Assembly (NCBI GenBank): GCA_014706295.1
Contig: JACSVZ010000007.1
Location: 52,404,975 to 52,468,974 of the forward strand
DNA length: 64,000 nt
Source of the DNA: Lycocorax pyrrhopterus obiensis
Lineage: Eukaryota > Chordata > Aves > Passeriformes > Paradisaeidae
Reading direction: 5' to 3'
Every line of letters starts with the position of its first letter. Positions within the stretch are counted from its first letter, which is position 1. The notes beneath the pieces were generated by a model, which saw only the letters and a list, made by a program, of their open reading frames with translations, made no database searches and was not told the DNA's origin. Positions 52,501-58,764 of the stretch are shown here, in pieces. Position numbers and translations under genes: made by a program.

Positions 52501-55500
52501 TACCAAAGTTGAAAATAAGTGTGCCATGAAACATTGGCAGGACTTTATGGGTGGTATCTTAAGCTCTGGTTTTCTTTTCCCTCCCTCCCCAACACATTCA
52601 ATATGGTTTCACTGTGAATAAGGGAAAAAAACACACCAAAACTTAACTCTGCAGGTCGTTGCAATCGGGTTAGCCCTAAATGGACTGCTGCTGCTTCCAG
52701 AAATGTTATGTGTCTTTAACAGTAATATTTGTTTGCATAAAATTGCTGTTTTGTAGTCTTGAAAGATACATCAATATGCAACTGGAAAATTAAAAATAGA
52801 ATTTCATTTTTTCGTTTTAAGAACAGTTCCTCTTGTCCGTGGCATACAAACTTTTCAAAATTAGTCTAAGTTCTTTCTTACAGGAATAATTGCAGTTCAC
52901 TTTTGTGTTTATAGATGGAAACTTCTTGGCAATAGGTTCCCATGACAACTGTATTTATATATATGGTGTAAGTGAAAATGGAAGAAAATACACTAGAATT
53001 GGCAAATGTTCAGTAAGTAACCTTTTTTCTCCTGGTTCAGTATTAACACCCAAAGTGTATTTTGTAGCACTGTACTAATAATGTCACATTGAGACACACT
53101 GTTAGTGCAGTTAATACAATATTTTTCCTCTTTGTAGGGTCATTCCAGCTTCATTACTCATCTGGATTGGTCTGTTAATTCACAGTATCTCGTGTCTAAT
53201 TCAGGAGACTATGAAATCTTATACTGTGAGTAAGAATTATATTTAGTCCTTTTGTGCAAAGTTCAGGCAGTCTAACACAGATTTAAAATTTAAATGAGAC
53301 CATATAACTGCCAAGATCAACCATATGTTTTAATTCATCTGGTGTAATCAGAAATCTATACAATTTGAGAATGAAAAATGTTGTTCTGTGGGGTTTCTTT
53401 CTTCTGTAGGGATCCCCTCTGCTTGTAAACAAGTTGTGAGTGTTGAAACAACTAGAGATATAGAATGGGCCACTTACACCTGTACTTTAGGATTCCATGT
53501 TTTTGGTAAGTATATTTCCTCTTACAAGCTCTTACCATTCTTCTTGTTAACAAACACTTGGAATGCCAACTTTTGCTTATGAAACATGACTATTCATAAT
53601 TCAGGGAAAAATACAGAACTTCTGTTATGCCATTTTTATTACAATCTGTCTTCTTATTTCAATCCAGAAAGACTCTGATTTAATATTCTTGCTAGCTTCA
53701 AGTACAAATATCAAATTACAACATAAGTGGGAGAAAAGGAAAAAATCACACACTGCCCTTTCTGTCACAGTAGAGCAGCTTCTCATCATTTTTAATTTAA
53801 AGTACCAGTCCTGTGAAATTGTCATGTATTAAGGCAGCTACTGGGTTGAATCCCCTTACCAGAACTGGTTTCATTTGCTCTAGTTACTGTGCAAACACAA
53901 AATGGATGATAGTCTCCCTCATTAAGAACTTATCGTGTATTGTGATACAATCTGTAGCAATTAAATTGAGTGAAAGGAATTCAAAAAGAAAAACATAACG
54001 AAATCAAATGGTTTGTTTCCATGAGACTTCTCTTTTGCCAGCTTTGAAGGATCCACTTTCCCCAGTGTAGTCTGAAGCTTTGTACTCATTCTACAACGTG
54101 TGCAGAACTAGACAGATGGTTACAAACATTGAGTACAAGAAGCTTCAAATTCTTGAGTCCTCAAGAGAAAATAGGAAGCCATGGTAGAAGTTCAGAGAAG
54201 AGTCTGGTTTAGTGTAAGTGGTAACCAAGGAAGATTTGCACCCGTGTTTCAAGTAAAATAGATGCAGTGATGTGTTTGAAGGCAGCCAAAAAGGACATAT
54301 TTTCAGTGCCTGAAGATGCTATGGCAGTAGCAGTATGCTGGGAAAACACATTCAAATTTTCTATCATTTAACTGACAAGCAGTGCTTGGATATCACTTGG
54401 ATGTCACAGCATGCAGATTTAGTAAAAGCAGGAAATCCTGGATGATTGGCTGCATGTTGACATAATATATGTTTCATTTGAGGGATGGAGGCCCTTATGG
54501 AACTATTAACATGTTTCTGGGGTTTGAGTACACCTGACACAGTTACAGAGCTACGATGTCCTTGCATTTAGCGTCACAGGTTCAGACACTCTGAGATGCT
54601 CAATACTTTGTGTGAGGATTCCTTACTTGTTAATTCAGATTCTTGCAAAATACAGTGCTATTAGAGTCTGGGGCTGCTTTTGGTGCACAGAAAGTCAGAG
54701 GAGAGAGGCATGTCATGCCTGAGAGAGGTTTCCGTCATGCCTGAGAGAGGTTTCCCTCATGCCTGAGAGAGGTTTCCCCCATGCCTTACAACAGATCAGC
54801 TTTTGCAGCCAGACCATGGGACAAAATAATCTACTGAGTGGGTAGGAGAGATGACACTGCTAAAGCTGAAGTGTTACAAAACCCAATGCTTTTTAAAATA
54901 TTTCTTTAATAAAAGACTTACTACAATTTGATTACAAACCCAGTTAGTGCCTACTGCTCTCAGTAGGGAAGGAGTAGTTTGGAAAGTTGAAATAAGTCAG
55001 ATATTTTCAAAGTATCTGAGTGTGATGTACTCTGTTGTATCTGTAAAAAAAAACTGGTTAGTGTCAACTTGAGACCATTAGTACTTATTTTCAGCACCTC
55101 ACAGAGAACAGGCAAAGTACTGAAAAACTGAAGAACGAATGCAGTATCTGCAGGATCATATATCTACCTTCAGAGCCCATATGGAGAGGCTAAAGTGCAA
55201 AGTGAGTGACTAGAATAATAAATTGAAGAAGCACATAGATTATGAGTTGGAAACCAGAACATTTTTATTGGAAGTCAATCAGTACTTCGGTGCCTCAGAG
55301 CAGTCAGTTAGAACAGTCTTCACATGCTTGCTGGGATCGCCCCGCTGGACACAGAAGAGCAATCACAGCATCCAGGATGTGAGGCTTCTAGTATATTGAT
55401 TTTTCAGTAGCTACTGGCTGACTGAAACTAGGGATATTTTCTGCCTCTAGTAGAACCACATAAAAATCACACTGTGCATAGCACCCACAGATCAGCATAA

Positions 55501-58500
55501 ACCAATGCAGGGGGAAAAAGGAACACTGCTCCATTGAACACCTGTCTTTGAGCATGGGAACAGATTACTCAGTCTGGAAGTGTTTAGAGATGATTCAACT
55601 GAAAGTCAATAGCATGTAAAGAAGTGAGCTTGAGGGAGGATATTTTAGTGATACAAACACCTAAATGTGAAGGAGCAAAGACTTTAAAACATTTACTGAT
55701 ATATAAGCTCTTTCAAGAGCCATGTGCTGCTAGATACACAAGCAAGGTATCAGTTCATAGCACATGCCCAGTTTTGAAAAAAATAGTGTTTGATGTGAAG
55801 GACAGGAACAGAAGAAATCTAAGATACTGTACAAAGCCTGACAACATTGCAAGCAAAGCAGAGCTCAGACTGGTTGTGTTCAAAACCGACTAGAACACTG
55901 TAAATTGAATATTATGATTGTTTGAGTATATTTATTAATAGCATGCACGATAAATCAGCATGTAAAGTTTGTAGGTGGTGTAAAGATGCAGGATTAGCAA
56001 GTTGTCTTGAGAAATAGAGGAGTGGTATGAAAAAAGGAAGCAATTCAATAGAGCCAAAGAGGAGGCTCCACACTAGAATGGCAGAACCCAGTTGTACAAA
56101 TGCAGAAGAGATAAGAGCAGATCTGCACAGAAACATCAGATTACTCTTGCATACAAACTGAATATGAGTCAACAGCATTATGCTGTTGTAGGAAAGGCAG
56201 ATACATTAGTGGGATGTGTAATGAAAAGAATGCCATGCGAAATGTGAAGCAGTCATCCATTTATCAGTATCTGCTTCAGTCACAGCTGGAATGGCTGCTT
56301 CTGGTTTTTGCACATTGGACCAACAGATAATGTGCTGACTAGCAAGAATAATTAATTATCTATCAAGATATTGTTCTGGGAGAAAAGATGTAATGAATGA
56401 ATTTTAGAGAACAGGAGGAAAAAATAGCATGGCATCAGTCTTCAAATGAGAGAAAGAAAATAGTCTCTTTTAAGTGTCTTTTACGCAGAGGATGGGAAAA
56501 AATAAGGACTACTTTTTCAGCAAGGGGGATTCAATTTGCATATTCATAAAAACTGATAGTGAGGCACTGGGATAAATTTTGAAAGAACTGAAAGATTCAA
56601 AGAAAAACCCTGCTATTATCCTTTCCGCATTTCAACATGGCAGTCTTGTTTCTTTAACCATTTCCTTCAGGGTTTATTTCCAGCTTGTCATAGTGACCTC
56701 TTGGGAAGACTCCTGCCTCTTTTCAGCTAGCATTTGATATTCATACAGCCTCCTTTTTGTCAAAGCAGATATTTAAAACAGCTTTTCTGTGTGTATTTGT
56801 TCTGCATATTCATAATTCCATGAGTAGCAATTACCATGTTTCTTTGCAGCTTCCATTTCTTTGGGCTTCTTTTACTATCCCTGATCTAGCAACAAGGTGT
56901 TTCCACACACATCAGGAAAGTTAAGAGCAGTCTACAAATCAGACTTTGTATTTTATTTACAGGAATTTGTAATTCCTTAAAAAGACATGGAATCACCTGC
57001 TTGTAGTGAATTGCTGTGCAACGATACAAAGGCTGTATTTGGGAAGAATCACAGTGATTGAAGGATAGCTGTTCCCGTGGTGCATGGCAAATGCCTGCTG
57101 TGGGGTTAAAAGTATCCCAAAGAAGGAGGAACTGAGTGTGCCTGCCCTGCCTGCAGGCACGGGAGTTCTTAGGGGAGTAGCAACTCTCTCACCCTCACCT
57201 GCAGCAGCATCAGAGGAGGAAGGTGCACTCGAGTGGGCAGGGCTGCAGGGGCACACTGCAGAGGATGGGTGACACAGGGACAGGCACTGAAAATCACAGC
57301 ACCAAGACAAGGCAGGGGGGTTGCTAAGCCATAATGGCAGAACACACATTATGACTGAAGATGACAGTGGTCTCTGAAAGCGTGGTGCCCTTTATGCTGA
57401 CTAGGAATTAGATAAAATCTAAATTAGAAAATCATAACAAAAAGAAAAAAGCCCACAATACTGCATACAAAATCCTGAAATTTCAATAACTGTGTGGATT
57501 TTAGTAAAATTGCAATTTCTTACAGGCAAGTATTCAGAGGCTTTAAAGATGTGGCACACAGATTTGGTCTTTGCACTGTTGACCTTACAGTTTAATTTTA
57601 GAAAACAACTTTGTGCAAGAACAGCAAAGAGTACAGTATGTGGGGAAGGAAGAGAAGTAGTTACAGCAGAACAAAAGCATTTAAAAACTATATAGTAGGT
57701 TCTTCAGTTTCTTTTCAAGGGATCTTTTAATTAATAAATAATAACTTGAACTATATAATGTCTTGTTTCATAGGTTTTAGACTTTAGTAATATGAAGAAA
57801 GTACTTTGGGATCATGCTCTAGTCTGAAAAACATACCCATGTAATGTGAAAAAAGTGTGTTAACTCATACATAAGCAGAAGGGAAAATAAAAGCAGTAAC
57901 TCTTACTTTTCCACATAACCATACAAAAATTCTTTCAGGCTCAGACGCGTGACTGTAGTTCAGCAGAATGCTTTTTCTCAGAGTAGAAAGCACTTTGCTG
58001 ACTAGAGGGAATAAAGCATTTTTGTATGTAATCTTGATTACCTGTTAGGATCTGGACTTTAGCTGGTACGGAAGTACACATTCTGACTCAGGTGCAGTTC
58101 TTTTTTTTGGTTTTTCTTTTCCTTAAACAAGTCATCCTTTATTAATATTTTAACAGAAACTTAGGCTGTCACTTTTATTTCCATTATAAAACCCTTTAAT
58201 TAGTCCCTCTGTGTTTCAGGTGTATGGCCTGAAGGTTCAGATGGTACAGATATCAACGCTGTCTGTCGATCACATGGGAGAAAACTGCTATCAACAGGAG
58301 ATGACTTTGGCAAAGTACATCTCTTCTCATATCCATGCTCACAGTTTAGGGTAAGGTATTTCCCAAAAATTTACTCTTGTAGTTTGCACAAATGCATTAA
58401 ATGTTGTTTTCCTAAGAACAAAAAAAACTCCAACACATCAAAACAGGAAGAATAAGAGTATTTATACATCTAAGGCATTTATTTCAGGTTGATTGAGACA

Positions 58501-58764
58501 GCAATTAAATTTAAAAGTTAATTTAATATTAAAATACTTTGAGAGAATGATGTGATGCCTTGGTTTCATTGTCACATGAGTGTTCTAACGAGATGCCTTT
58601 ATGACAGCTGCTATTCTCACTAATATGGTGTTTTCTAGGCTCCAAGCCACGTGTACGGTGGACATAGTAGTCATGTAACTAATGTAGATTTTCTCTGTGA
58701 AGACACCCATCTCATCTCCACAGGAGGAAAGGACACAAGTATTATGCAGTGGCGAGTCATTTAA
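7392..58764 (+). CDS. EML1: EML1, echinoderm microtubule-associated protein-like 1 (exons 2-22, 5' partial)
   Basis: Microtubule-binding protein of the EMAP family. In vertebrates EML1 acts in interphase and spindle microtubule organisation and in neural progenitor positioning; its loss causes subcortical band heterotopia in human and mouse. I see 21 exons totalling 2,381 nt with continuous phase, giving residues 23-815 if the missing first exon supplies 22 residues as in human. Order: trimerisation coiled coil (about 23-70), basic Ser/Thr-rich linker (84-183), HELP motif (about 184-260), then tandem WD40 propellers to the stop after MQWRVI. Sites mutated in human patients (Arg138, Trp225, Thr243, from memory) are all present. 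Identity with mammalian EML1 is very high over the propellers, which separates it from EML2, EML3 and EML4. The C-terminus stops right after the last blade, as EML1 does, without the acidic tail of EML4. Exon 1 and the promoter are outside the window. Confidence 0.97.
10512..10574 (+). CDS. EML1: candidate EML1 cassette exon (63 nt, 21 residues)
   Basis: Preceded by CCATAG and followed by a strong donor ACAG/GTAAGA. It starts with AT, which completes the G left by exon 2 to give Asp, and ends with a single G, which joins CA of exon 3 to give Ala. The insert is therefore in frame and reads DQSMIKKAAAEADKLVSPAT plus Thr. It is Ala/Lys-rich and probably helical, so it would extend the region just after the coiled coil. 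Longer EML1 isoforms with a small insert near this point are known in mammals; I think this is the equivalent exon but cannot confirm it. No stop codon occurs in frame. Confidence 0.75.
12464..12504 (+). repeat. (GAT)n/(TAA)n microsatellite
   Basis: Eight GAT units run directly into about five TAA units, then AATTCC. It is a compound trinucleotide microsatellite in EML1 intron 2, about 160 bases before exon 3. Confidence 0.95.
12665..12797 (+). CDS. EML1: EML1 exon 3: linker
   Basis: 133 nt, phase 1 to 2, residues 84-128. Encodes ARPLVQTLPLRTTVNNGTVL and continues PKKPSGSLPSPSGTRKE. This is the disordered, basic, Pro/Ser-rich linker after the coiled coil, a region that contributes to microtubule association in EML proteins. 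Acceptor TTTTATAG; donor AAAAAG/GTAGGC. It is clearly homologous to human EML1 with small substitutions. Confidence 0.95.
13595..13621 (+). CDS. EML1: candidate EML1 microexon (27 nt, 9 residues)
   Basis: Acceptor CATCTTTTTGTAG is preceded by about 40 bases of pyrimidine-rich sequence, and the donor GAGG/GTAAGT is near consensus. The 27 bases start with one base that completes AG from exon 3 (Ser) and end in GG that joins C of exon 4 (Gly). Inclusion adds nine residues ending DDAVSSEGG and keeps frame, without a stop. The acidic Ser-rich insert would sit in the linker at residue 128. Size, symmetry and strong flanking sites fit the regulated microexons common in neuronal cytoskeletal genes. 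I know of no such exon in EML1 for certain. Confidence 0.65.
19416..19494. repeat. perfect 27-bp inverted repeat (hairpin)
   Basis: The left arm at 19416-19442 and the right arm at 19468-19494 are exact reverse complements, separated by a 25-base AT-rich loop. The arm core reads CAGTGTAGGCTGATGTTGAC. Pairing stops abruptly at both outer ends. It lies within EML1 intron 3. It could be a recent template-switch inversion, a short hairpin RNA or a tiny palindromic element; the sequence does not decide. Confidence 0.97.
21790..21924 (+). CDS. EML1: EML1 exon 4: Ser-rich basic linker
   Basis: 135 nt, phase 2 to 2, residues 128-173. Encodes TIKRTSSAERVSPGGRRESY and then a Gly/Ser/Arg stretch ending STSSSSSGKKNSE. 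Strongly basic and Ser-rich, typical of the phospho-regulated microtubule-binding linker. Arg138, the site of a truncating variant in human heterotopia, is the codon CGT here. Acceptor TTTTATTAG; donor AAAG/GTAATG. Confidence 0.95.
22264..22500 (-). mobile_element. partial avian ERVL-type LTR
   Basis: The + strand starts TGTGGTGCATTGACCCCAGC and continues with CACACAGCCATTCACTTCCT and GGTGGGATGGGAGGAAG. This matches the terminal part, reverse complemented, of the LTR family also seen at 39615-40176. Only about 240 bases are recognisable and the other end fades out, so this is a truncated copy. No coding sequence of the element is visible. Confidence 0.65.
23140..24480 (+). mobile_element. CR1 LINE with internal deletion
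   Basis: The left part (about 23170-23735) is decayed CR1 endonuclease, recognisable by LVLLGDFNYPDVCWRSSTAR and then RFLESIDDN. From about 23740 the sequence jumps to the C-terminal reverse-transcriptase part (ILVDNKLS-like, then RKASGILGCIRKSI). It continues through ELGLFSLQKR and LKGGCQEDGARLF to a 3' tail at about 24413-24480 (GGTCCCTTCCAACCTGACC). Most of the reverse transcriptase is missing between the two parts. Frameshifts and stops mean it is dead. A second CR1 tail interrupts it at 23877-23942. Confidence 0.9.
23877..23942 (-). mobile_element. CR1 3' tail fragment in inverted orientation, nested in the CR1 copy
   Basis: CAGAATCGTAGAATTGTCAA followed by GGTTGGAAGAGAC and ATCATCAAGTCCAACCATCC is the reverse complement of a CR1 3' end. 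The surrounding CR1 reads GAGGAAGGTGCTCCT before it and ATTCTGCCCCTCTACTCAGC after it, which are adjacent in an intact CR1. So the fragment interrupts the older copy. Confidence 0.8.
26505..26542 (+). mobile_element. CR1 3' tail fragment
   Basis: Reads CATCCCTTCCAGCCTGAGAC followed by ATTCTATGACAC, matching the CR1 3' terminus. The upstream 400 bases may belong to the same decayed element, but I could not align them by eye. Confidence 0.6.
28283..28311 (+). CDS. EML1: EML1 exon 5 (29 nt)
   Basis: A constitutive short exon, phase 2 to 1, residues 173-183. Encodes KPKEPMFSA flanked by split Ser and Glu codons, equal to human KPKEPVFSA except for one Val to Met change. Acceptor ATTTTCGCAG; donor GCAG/GTAGGA. 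Confidence 0.92.
28312..32908 (+). other. EML1: EML1 intron 5
   Basis: About 4.6 kb. It holds the candidate 231-nt cassette exon at 31879-32109 and an 11-bp inverted repeat at 29958-30004. Otherwise it is AT-rich with no transposon that I recognise. Confidence 0.8.
31879..32109 (+). CDS. EML1: candidate EML1 cassette exon (231 nt, 77 residues, Ser/Pro-rich)
   Basis: Starts after a long pyrimidine tract ending ATTATTCTGTCTAG. The first two bases (TA) complete the G from exon 5 to give Val. The exon stays open for 76 codons and ends in one A before CAA/GTCAGT, so joining exon 6 gives Lys and then EGYVKMF in frame. It encodes TLQMSLTPKLLDSHANKAEP and later PLPKSPSQTFMAFPRSPSFI and SPMKSP. Four Ser-Pro or Thr-Pro sites and many prolines suggest a disordered, phosphorylatable linker. 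EML4 has a similarly placed STPKLIPK segment (from memory). The upstream frame continues open through the acceptor, so exon limits rest on splice motifs and phase. The weak donor fits alternative use. It would insert directly before the HELP motif. Confidence 0.7.
32909..33038 (+). CDS. EML1: EML1 exon 6: start of HELP motif
   Basis: 130 nt, phase 1 to 2, residues 183-226. Encodes EEGYVKMFLRGRPVTMYMPK and ends KRLKLEW plus a split Val. This is the first half of the HELP (hydrophobic EMAP-like protein) motif, which packs into the N-terminal propeller. Trp225, altered in human disease, is the last full codon. The acceptor TTTTGTAG is ordinary. The donor GGGT/GTATCCTTTC is a U12-type site; using GT two bases earlier would break frame with exon 7. 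Confidence 0.96.
33039..37139 (+). other. EML1: EML1 intron 6, probable U12-type intron
   Basis: The 5' end GTATCCTTTC matches the minor-spliceosome donor consensus (RTATCCTTT). The 3' end GCAGCTTGACCAACTCGCTAG lacks a pyrimidine tract and has CTTGAC, similar to the U12 branch site TCCTTRAC, with the A 12 bases before the splice site. Inside the intron, 36480-36780 is rich in TAAT and ATCAAT motifs. A 115-codon open frame on the opposite strand at 35296-35643 has no recognisable domain. Confidence 0.85.
36480..36780. promoter_or_regulatory. possible conserved enhancer with PBX/HOX-like motifs
   Basis: Contains CATTAATGAAATCAATCAAC at 36681-36700 and GCAATCAATCCTCATG at 36718-36733, with further TAAT cores nearby. 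ATCAATCA is the reverse of TGATTGAT, a PBX-HOX composite site. The block has no repeat signature and looks like vertebrate non-coding elements. This is a guess from motif density, not a conservation test. Confidence 0.3.
37140..37289 (+). CDS. EML1: EML1 exon 7: HELP motif and first propeller strand
   Basis: 150 nt, phase 2 to 2, residues 226-276. Encodes YGYRGRDCRSNLYLLPTGET, then VYFIASVVVLFNVEEQLQRH and YTGHNDDVK. It completes the HELP motif and begins the WD-type blades. Thr243 (disease position in human) is conserved. The codons are unusually CpG-rich (TGCCGACGGGCGAGACC) compared with the AT-rich neighbourhood. The acceptor is CTCGCTAG and the donor GTG/GTAAGT. Confidence 0.97.
37290..38831 (+). 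other. EML1: EML1 intron 7
   Basis: About 1.5 kb, ordinary AT-rich intron sequence ending in a TTCTTTTTTAG acceptor. I recognise no repeat or other feature in it. Confidence 0.75.
38832..38901 (+). CDS. EML1: EML1 exon 8: N-terminal propeller
   Basis: 70 nt, phase 2 to 0, residues 276-299. Encodes LAVHPDRITIATGQVAGTSK DGK, a WD40-type blade with the conserved HPD turn. Identical to human over this stretch. Acceptor CTTTTTTAG; donor AAA/GTAAGT. Confidence 0.95.
39615..40176 (-). mobile_element. solo avian ERVL-type LTR
   Basis: About 562 bases, starting TGTTGTGATTTAACCCTAGT on the + strand and ending AACTCTATCCCAGCCAAAAC GAGAACA. Read on the minus strand it begins TGTTCTCGTTTTGGCTGGG and ends in TTAAATCACAACA, the TG...CA form of the common avian ERVL LTR. 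Internal landmarks include TATCCCTTTGGGCAGTTCAG. No internal viral genes flank it and I see no clear target-site duplication, so it is probably an old solo LTR. Confidence 0.85.
40463..40477 (-). promoter_or_regulatory. CTCF-like binding motif
   Basis: CTGCCCCCTGGTGTC matches the reverse complement of the CTCF core (CCACNAGGGGGC) at nearly every key base. It lies in a small GC-rich patch inside an AT-rich intron. The motif match is seen; occupancy is inference. Confidence 0.45.
41126..41236 (+). CDS. EML1: EML1 exon 9: N-terminal propeller
   Basis: 111 nt, phase 0 to 0, residues 300-336. Encodes QLPPHVRVWDSVTLNTLHVI and GMGFFDRAVTCIAFSKS. The HVRVWD strand is a canonical WD repeat end. Only conservative changes from human (Ile to Val, Ile to Met). 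Acceptor TTTTATAG; donor TCT/GTAAGT. Confidence 0.96.
41237..43039 (+). other. EML1: EML1 intron 9
   Basis: About 1.8 kb. The segment at about 42440-42860 resembles a very old CR1-type LINE 3' region in + orientation. Elsewhere nothing is recognisable. Confidence 0.75.
42440..42860 (+). mobile_element. ancient CR1/L3-like LINE remnant
   Basis: A succession of degraded landmarks in the order expected for CR1-type 3' ORF ends: GAAAGAATGACGGAATTAGG, AATAATTGGTTTAAATTGCA, then AGGGAAAGCTTTCTTAATAA and a TGGAATCTCC-like GAATCTCCACTGCTG. Divergence is high, so the call rests on the order of several weak matches. Confidence 0.45.
43040..43135 (+). CDS. EML1: EML1 exon 10: N-terminal propeller
   Basis: 96 nt, phase 0 to 0, residues 337-368. 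Encodes NGGSSLCSVDDSNDHVLSVW DWQKEEKLADVK. The SVWDWQ strand closes a WD blade. Acceptor TTTTGCCTCAG; donor CAAG/GTGTTG is weak at +4 to +6. Confidence 0.95.
43648..43782 (+). CDS. EML1: EML1 exon 11: N-terminal propeller
   Basis: 135 nt, phase 0 to 0, residues 369-413. Encodes CSNEAVFAADFHPTDTNIIV and TCGKSHLYFWTLEGNSLIKK QGLFE. FHPTD and YFWTLEG are standard blade turns and strands. Acceptor CTTCCAAG after a strong T/C tract; donor GAG/GTAAAA. The preceding intron 10 (43136-43647) is about 510 bases of AT-rich sequence without features. Confidence 0.95.
43783..45254 (+). other. EML1: EML1 intron 11
   Basis: About 1.5 kb of AT-rich sequence with simple runs (T-run at 44709-44720). No transposon or other feature recognised. 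Confidence 0.7.
45255..45354 (+). CDS. EML1: EML1 exon 12: N-terminal propeller
   Basis: 100 nt, phase 0 to 1, residues 414-447. Encodes KQEKPKFVLCVTFSENGDTI TGDSSGNILVWGK. The blade ends in NILVWGK. Only the acceptor (ATAACCATGCAG) is pyrimidine-poor; donor AAAG/GTAAGA is strong. Matches human without visible differences. Confidence 0.96.
45355..47476 (+). other. EML1: EML1 intron 12 with coding-like decayed sequence
   Basis: About 2.1 kb. From about 45466 a frame lacking a start codon runs open for almost 60 codons (LSQDQSSRLCLDSFLQEAKE and onward to SSFLNH). After a stop and frame change it continues EIERNIVDVIDDLQSPILAL. Another open run at about 46945-47060 reads ESKKLLEPAKFINREVQAPL. 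The pieces look protein-like but broken, so the intron may contain a decayed processed pseudogene of a gene I do not recognise. Confidence 0.5.
45466..47130 (+). pseudogene. possible decayed retrocopy of an unidentified gene
   Basis: Protein-like open runs occur in the same direction at about 45470-45650, 45660-45750 and 46945-47060, separated by stops and frame changes. They end in a possible C-terminus-like stretch, SGSGGCGLSLEDKSDWVM. I could not match these to a known family. A string of unrelated chance open frames is a fair alternative. Confidence 0.25.
47477..47631 (+). CDS. EML1: EML1 exon 13: propeller junction blade
   Basis: 155 nt, phase 1 to 0, residues 447-498. Encodes TNRISHAVQGAHEGGIFALC, then MLRDGTLVSGGGKDRKLISW NGNYQKIHKTE. 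GAHEGGIFAL and GGGKDRKLISW are hallmark WD40 blade motifs and identical in human EML1. Acceptor TTCTATTCAG; donor GAG/GTGATA. Confidence 0.97.
47632..48872 (+). other. EML1: EML1 intron 13
   Basis: About 1.2 kb with a reverse-oriented CR1 tail at about 47765-47855 and otherwise AT-rich sequence without recognised features. Confidence 0.75.
47765..47855 (-). mobile_element. CR1 3' tail fragment
   Basis: Reads ATCATATGCTGAGTTGGAAG followed by GGACCCATCAGGATCATTGA and GTCCAGCTCCTGTCCCTG. This is the reverse complement of the CR1 3' end class with the GGGTCCC-type tail. Confidence 0.8.
48873..48998 (+). CDS. EML1: EML1 exon 14
   Basis: 126 nt, phase 0 to 0, residues 499-540. Encodes IPEQFGPIRTVAEGKGDVVL and IGTTRNFVLQGTLSGDFFPI TQ. 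Part of the C-terminal atypical propeller. Acceptor TTATCACCACAG; donor CCAG/GTAAGC. Differs from human at only two conservative positions. Confidence 0.97.
49279..49410 (+). CDS. EML1: EML1 exon 15: C-terminal propeller
   Basis: 132 nt, phase 0 to 0, residues 541-584. Encodes GHTDELWGLAVHSSKPQFFT and CGHDKHITLWDATTHHPIWD KIIE. A full blade with the GH and LWD signatures. It differs more from human than its neighbours (SSKPQFF for ASKSQFL; ATTHHPI for AVGHRPV). Acceptor TTGTGTAG; donor GAG/GTATAA. Confidence 0.96.
49411..50701 (+). other. EML1: EML1 intron 15
   Basis: About 1.3 kb of AT-rich sequence. A 100-codon open frame on the other strand at 50436-50738 overlaps exon 16 and is a shadow. 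No repeat recognised. Confidence 0.7.
50702..50769 (+). CDS. EML1: EML1 exon 16
   Basis: 68 nt, phase 0 to 2, residues 585-607. Encodes DPAQSSGFHPSASVVAVGTL TGR, with the FHPS turn of a C-terminal propeller blade. Acceptor ACATTTTAG; donor AAG/GTAAGA. Confidence 0.95.
50770..52315 (+). other. EML1: EML1 intron 16
   Basis: About 1.5 kb. A 23-base palindrome (TACTTTATTTA, C, TAAATAAAGTA) lies at 51692-51714 and an AATTAATTAA-rich run at 51835-51890. No transposon was recognised. Confidence 0.7.
52316..52404 (+). CDS. EML1: EML1 exon 17
   Basis: 89 nt, phase 2 to 1, residues 607-637. Encodes WFVFDTETKDLVTVHTDGNE and QLSVMRYSP, identical to human. Acceptor TTTACAACAG; donor CCAG/GTTTGA is weak at +3. 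Confidence 0.96.
52405..52914 (+). other. EML1: EML1 intron 17
   Basis: About 0.5 kb of AT-rich intron sequence with a TTTGTGTTTATAG acceptor. Nothing else recognised. Confidence 0.7.
52915..53012 (+). CDS. EML1: EML1 exon 18
   Basis: 98 nt, phase 1 to 0, residues 637-669. Encodes DGNFLAIGSHDNCIYIYGVS and ENGRKYTRIGKCS. The GSHDN and IYIYGV strands form a blade. Donor TCA/GTAAGT. Confidence 0.96.
53138..53225 (+). CDS. EML1: EML1 exon 19
   Basis: 88 nt, phase 0 to 1, residues 670-699. Encodes GHSSFITHLDWSVNSQYLVS NSGDYEILY and a split Trp. The GH...LDWS pattern is a canonical blade start. Acceptor CTCTTTGTAG; donor ACT/GTGAGT. Confidence 0.96.
53410..53505 (+). CDS. EML1: EML1 exon 20
   Basis: 96 nt, phase 1 to 1, residues 699-731. 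Encodes IPSACKQVVSVETTRDIEWA and TYTCTLGFHVF. Only one residue (Val to Ile at 700) differs from human. Acceptor TTCTTCTGTAG; donor TTTG/GTAAGT. The short intron 19 before it (53226-53409) has no features. Confidence 0.96.
54712..54785 (+). repeat. 22-bp tandem repeat, about 3.4 copies
   Basis: Unit GTCATGCCTGAGAGAGGTTTCC. Copies at 54712-54733, 54734-54755 and 54756-54777, plus a partial fourth ending ATGCC. The copies differ only at the first base or two, so the expansion is young. Confidence 0.97.
55880..56600 (+). mobile_element. ancient CR1/L3-like LINE remnant
   Basis: Degraded but ordered landmarks of a CR1-type reverse transcriptase C-terminus and 3' region: AGTTTGTAGGTGGTGTAAAG, then CACAGCTGGAATGGCTGCTT, GAACAGGAGGAAAAAATAGC and GATAGTGAGGCACTGGGATA. 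The reading frame is destroyed. Boundaries are approximate. Confidence 0.55.
58220..58350 (+). CDS. EML1: EML1 exon 21
   Basis: 131 nt, phase 1 to 0, residues 731-774. Encodes VWPEGSDGTDINAVCRSHGR and KLLSTGDDFGKVHLFSYPCS QFR. Only the SHGR stretch departs from human AHEK. VWPEGSDGTDIN is strictly conserved in EML proteins. Acceptor TGTGTTTCAG; donor AGG/GTAAGG. Confidence 0.97.
58639..58764 (+). CDS. EML1: EML1 exon 22: last blade and stop
   Basis: 126 nt including TAA, residues 775-815. Encodes APSHVYGGHSSHVTNVDFLC and EDTHLISTGGKDTSIMQWRV I. The final blade GGKDTSIMQW closes the second propeller. Two conservative differences from human. Acceptor GTTTTCTAG. Confidence 0.98.
   Translation, partial: APSHVYGGHSSHVTNVDFLCEDTHLISTGGKDTSIMQWRVI

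Larger units (their letters stand above)
53506..58219 (+). other. EML1: EML1 intron 20
   Basis: About 4.7 kb. It includes a 22-bp minisatellite at 54712-54785, an ancient CR1-like remnant at about 55880-56600 and a somewhat GC-rich patch at 57090-57340 without recognisable coding content. Confidence 0.75.
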
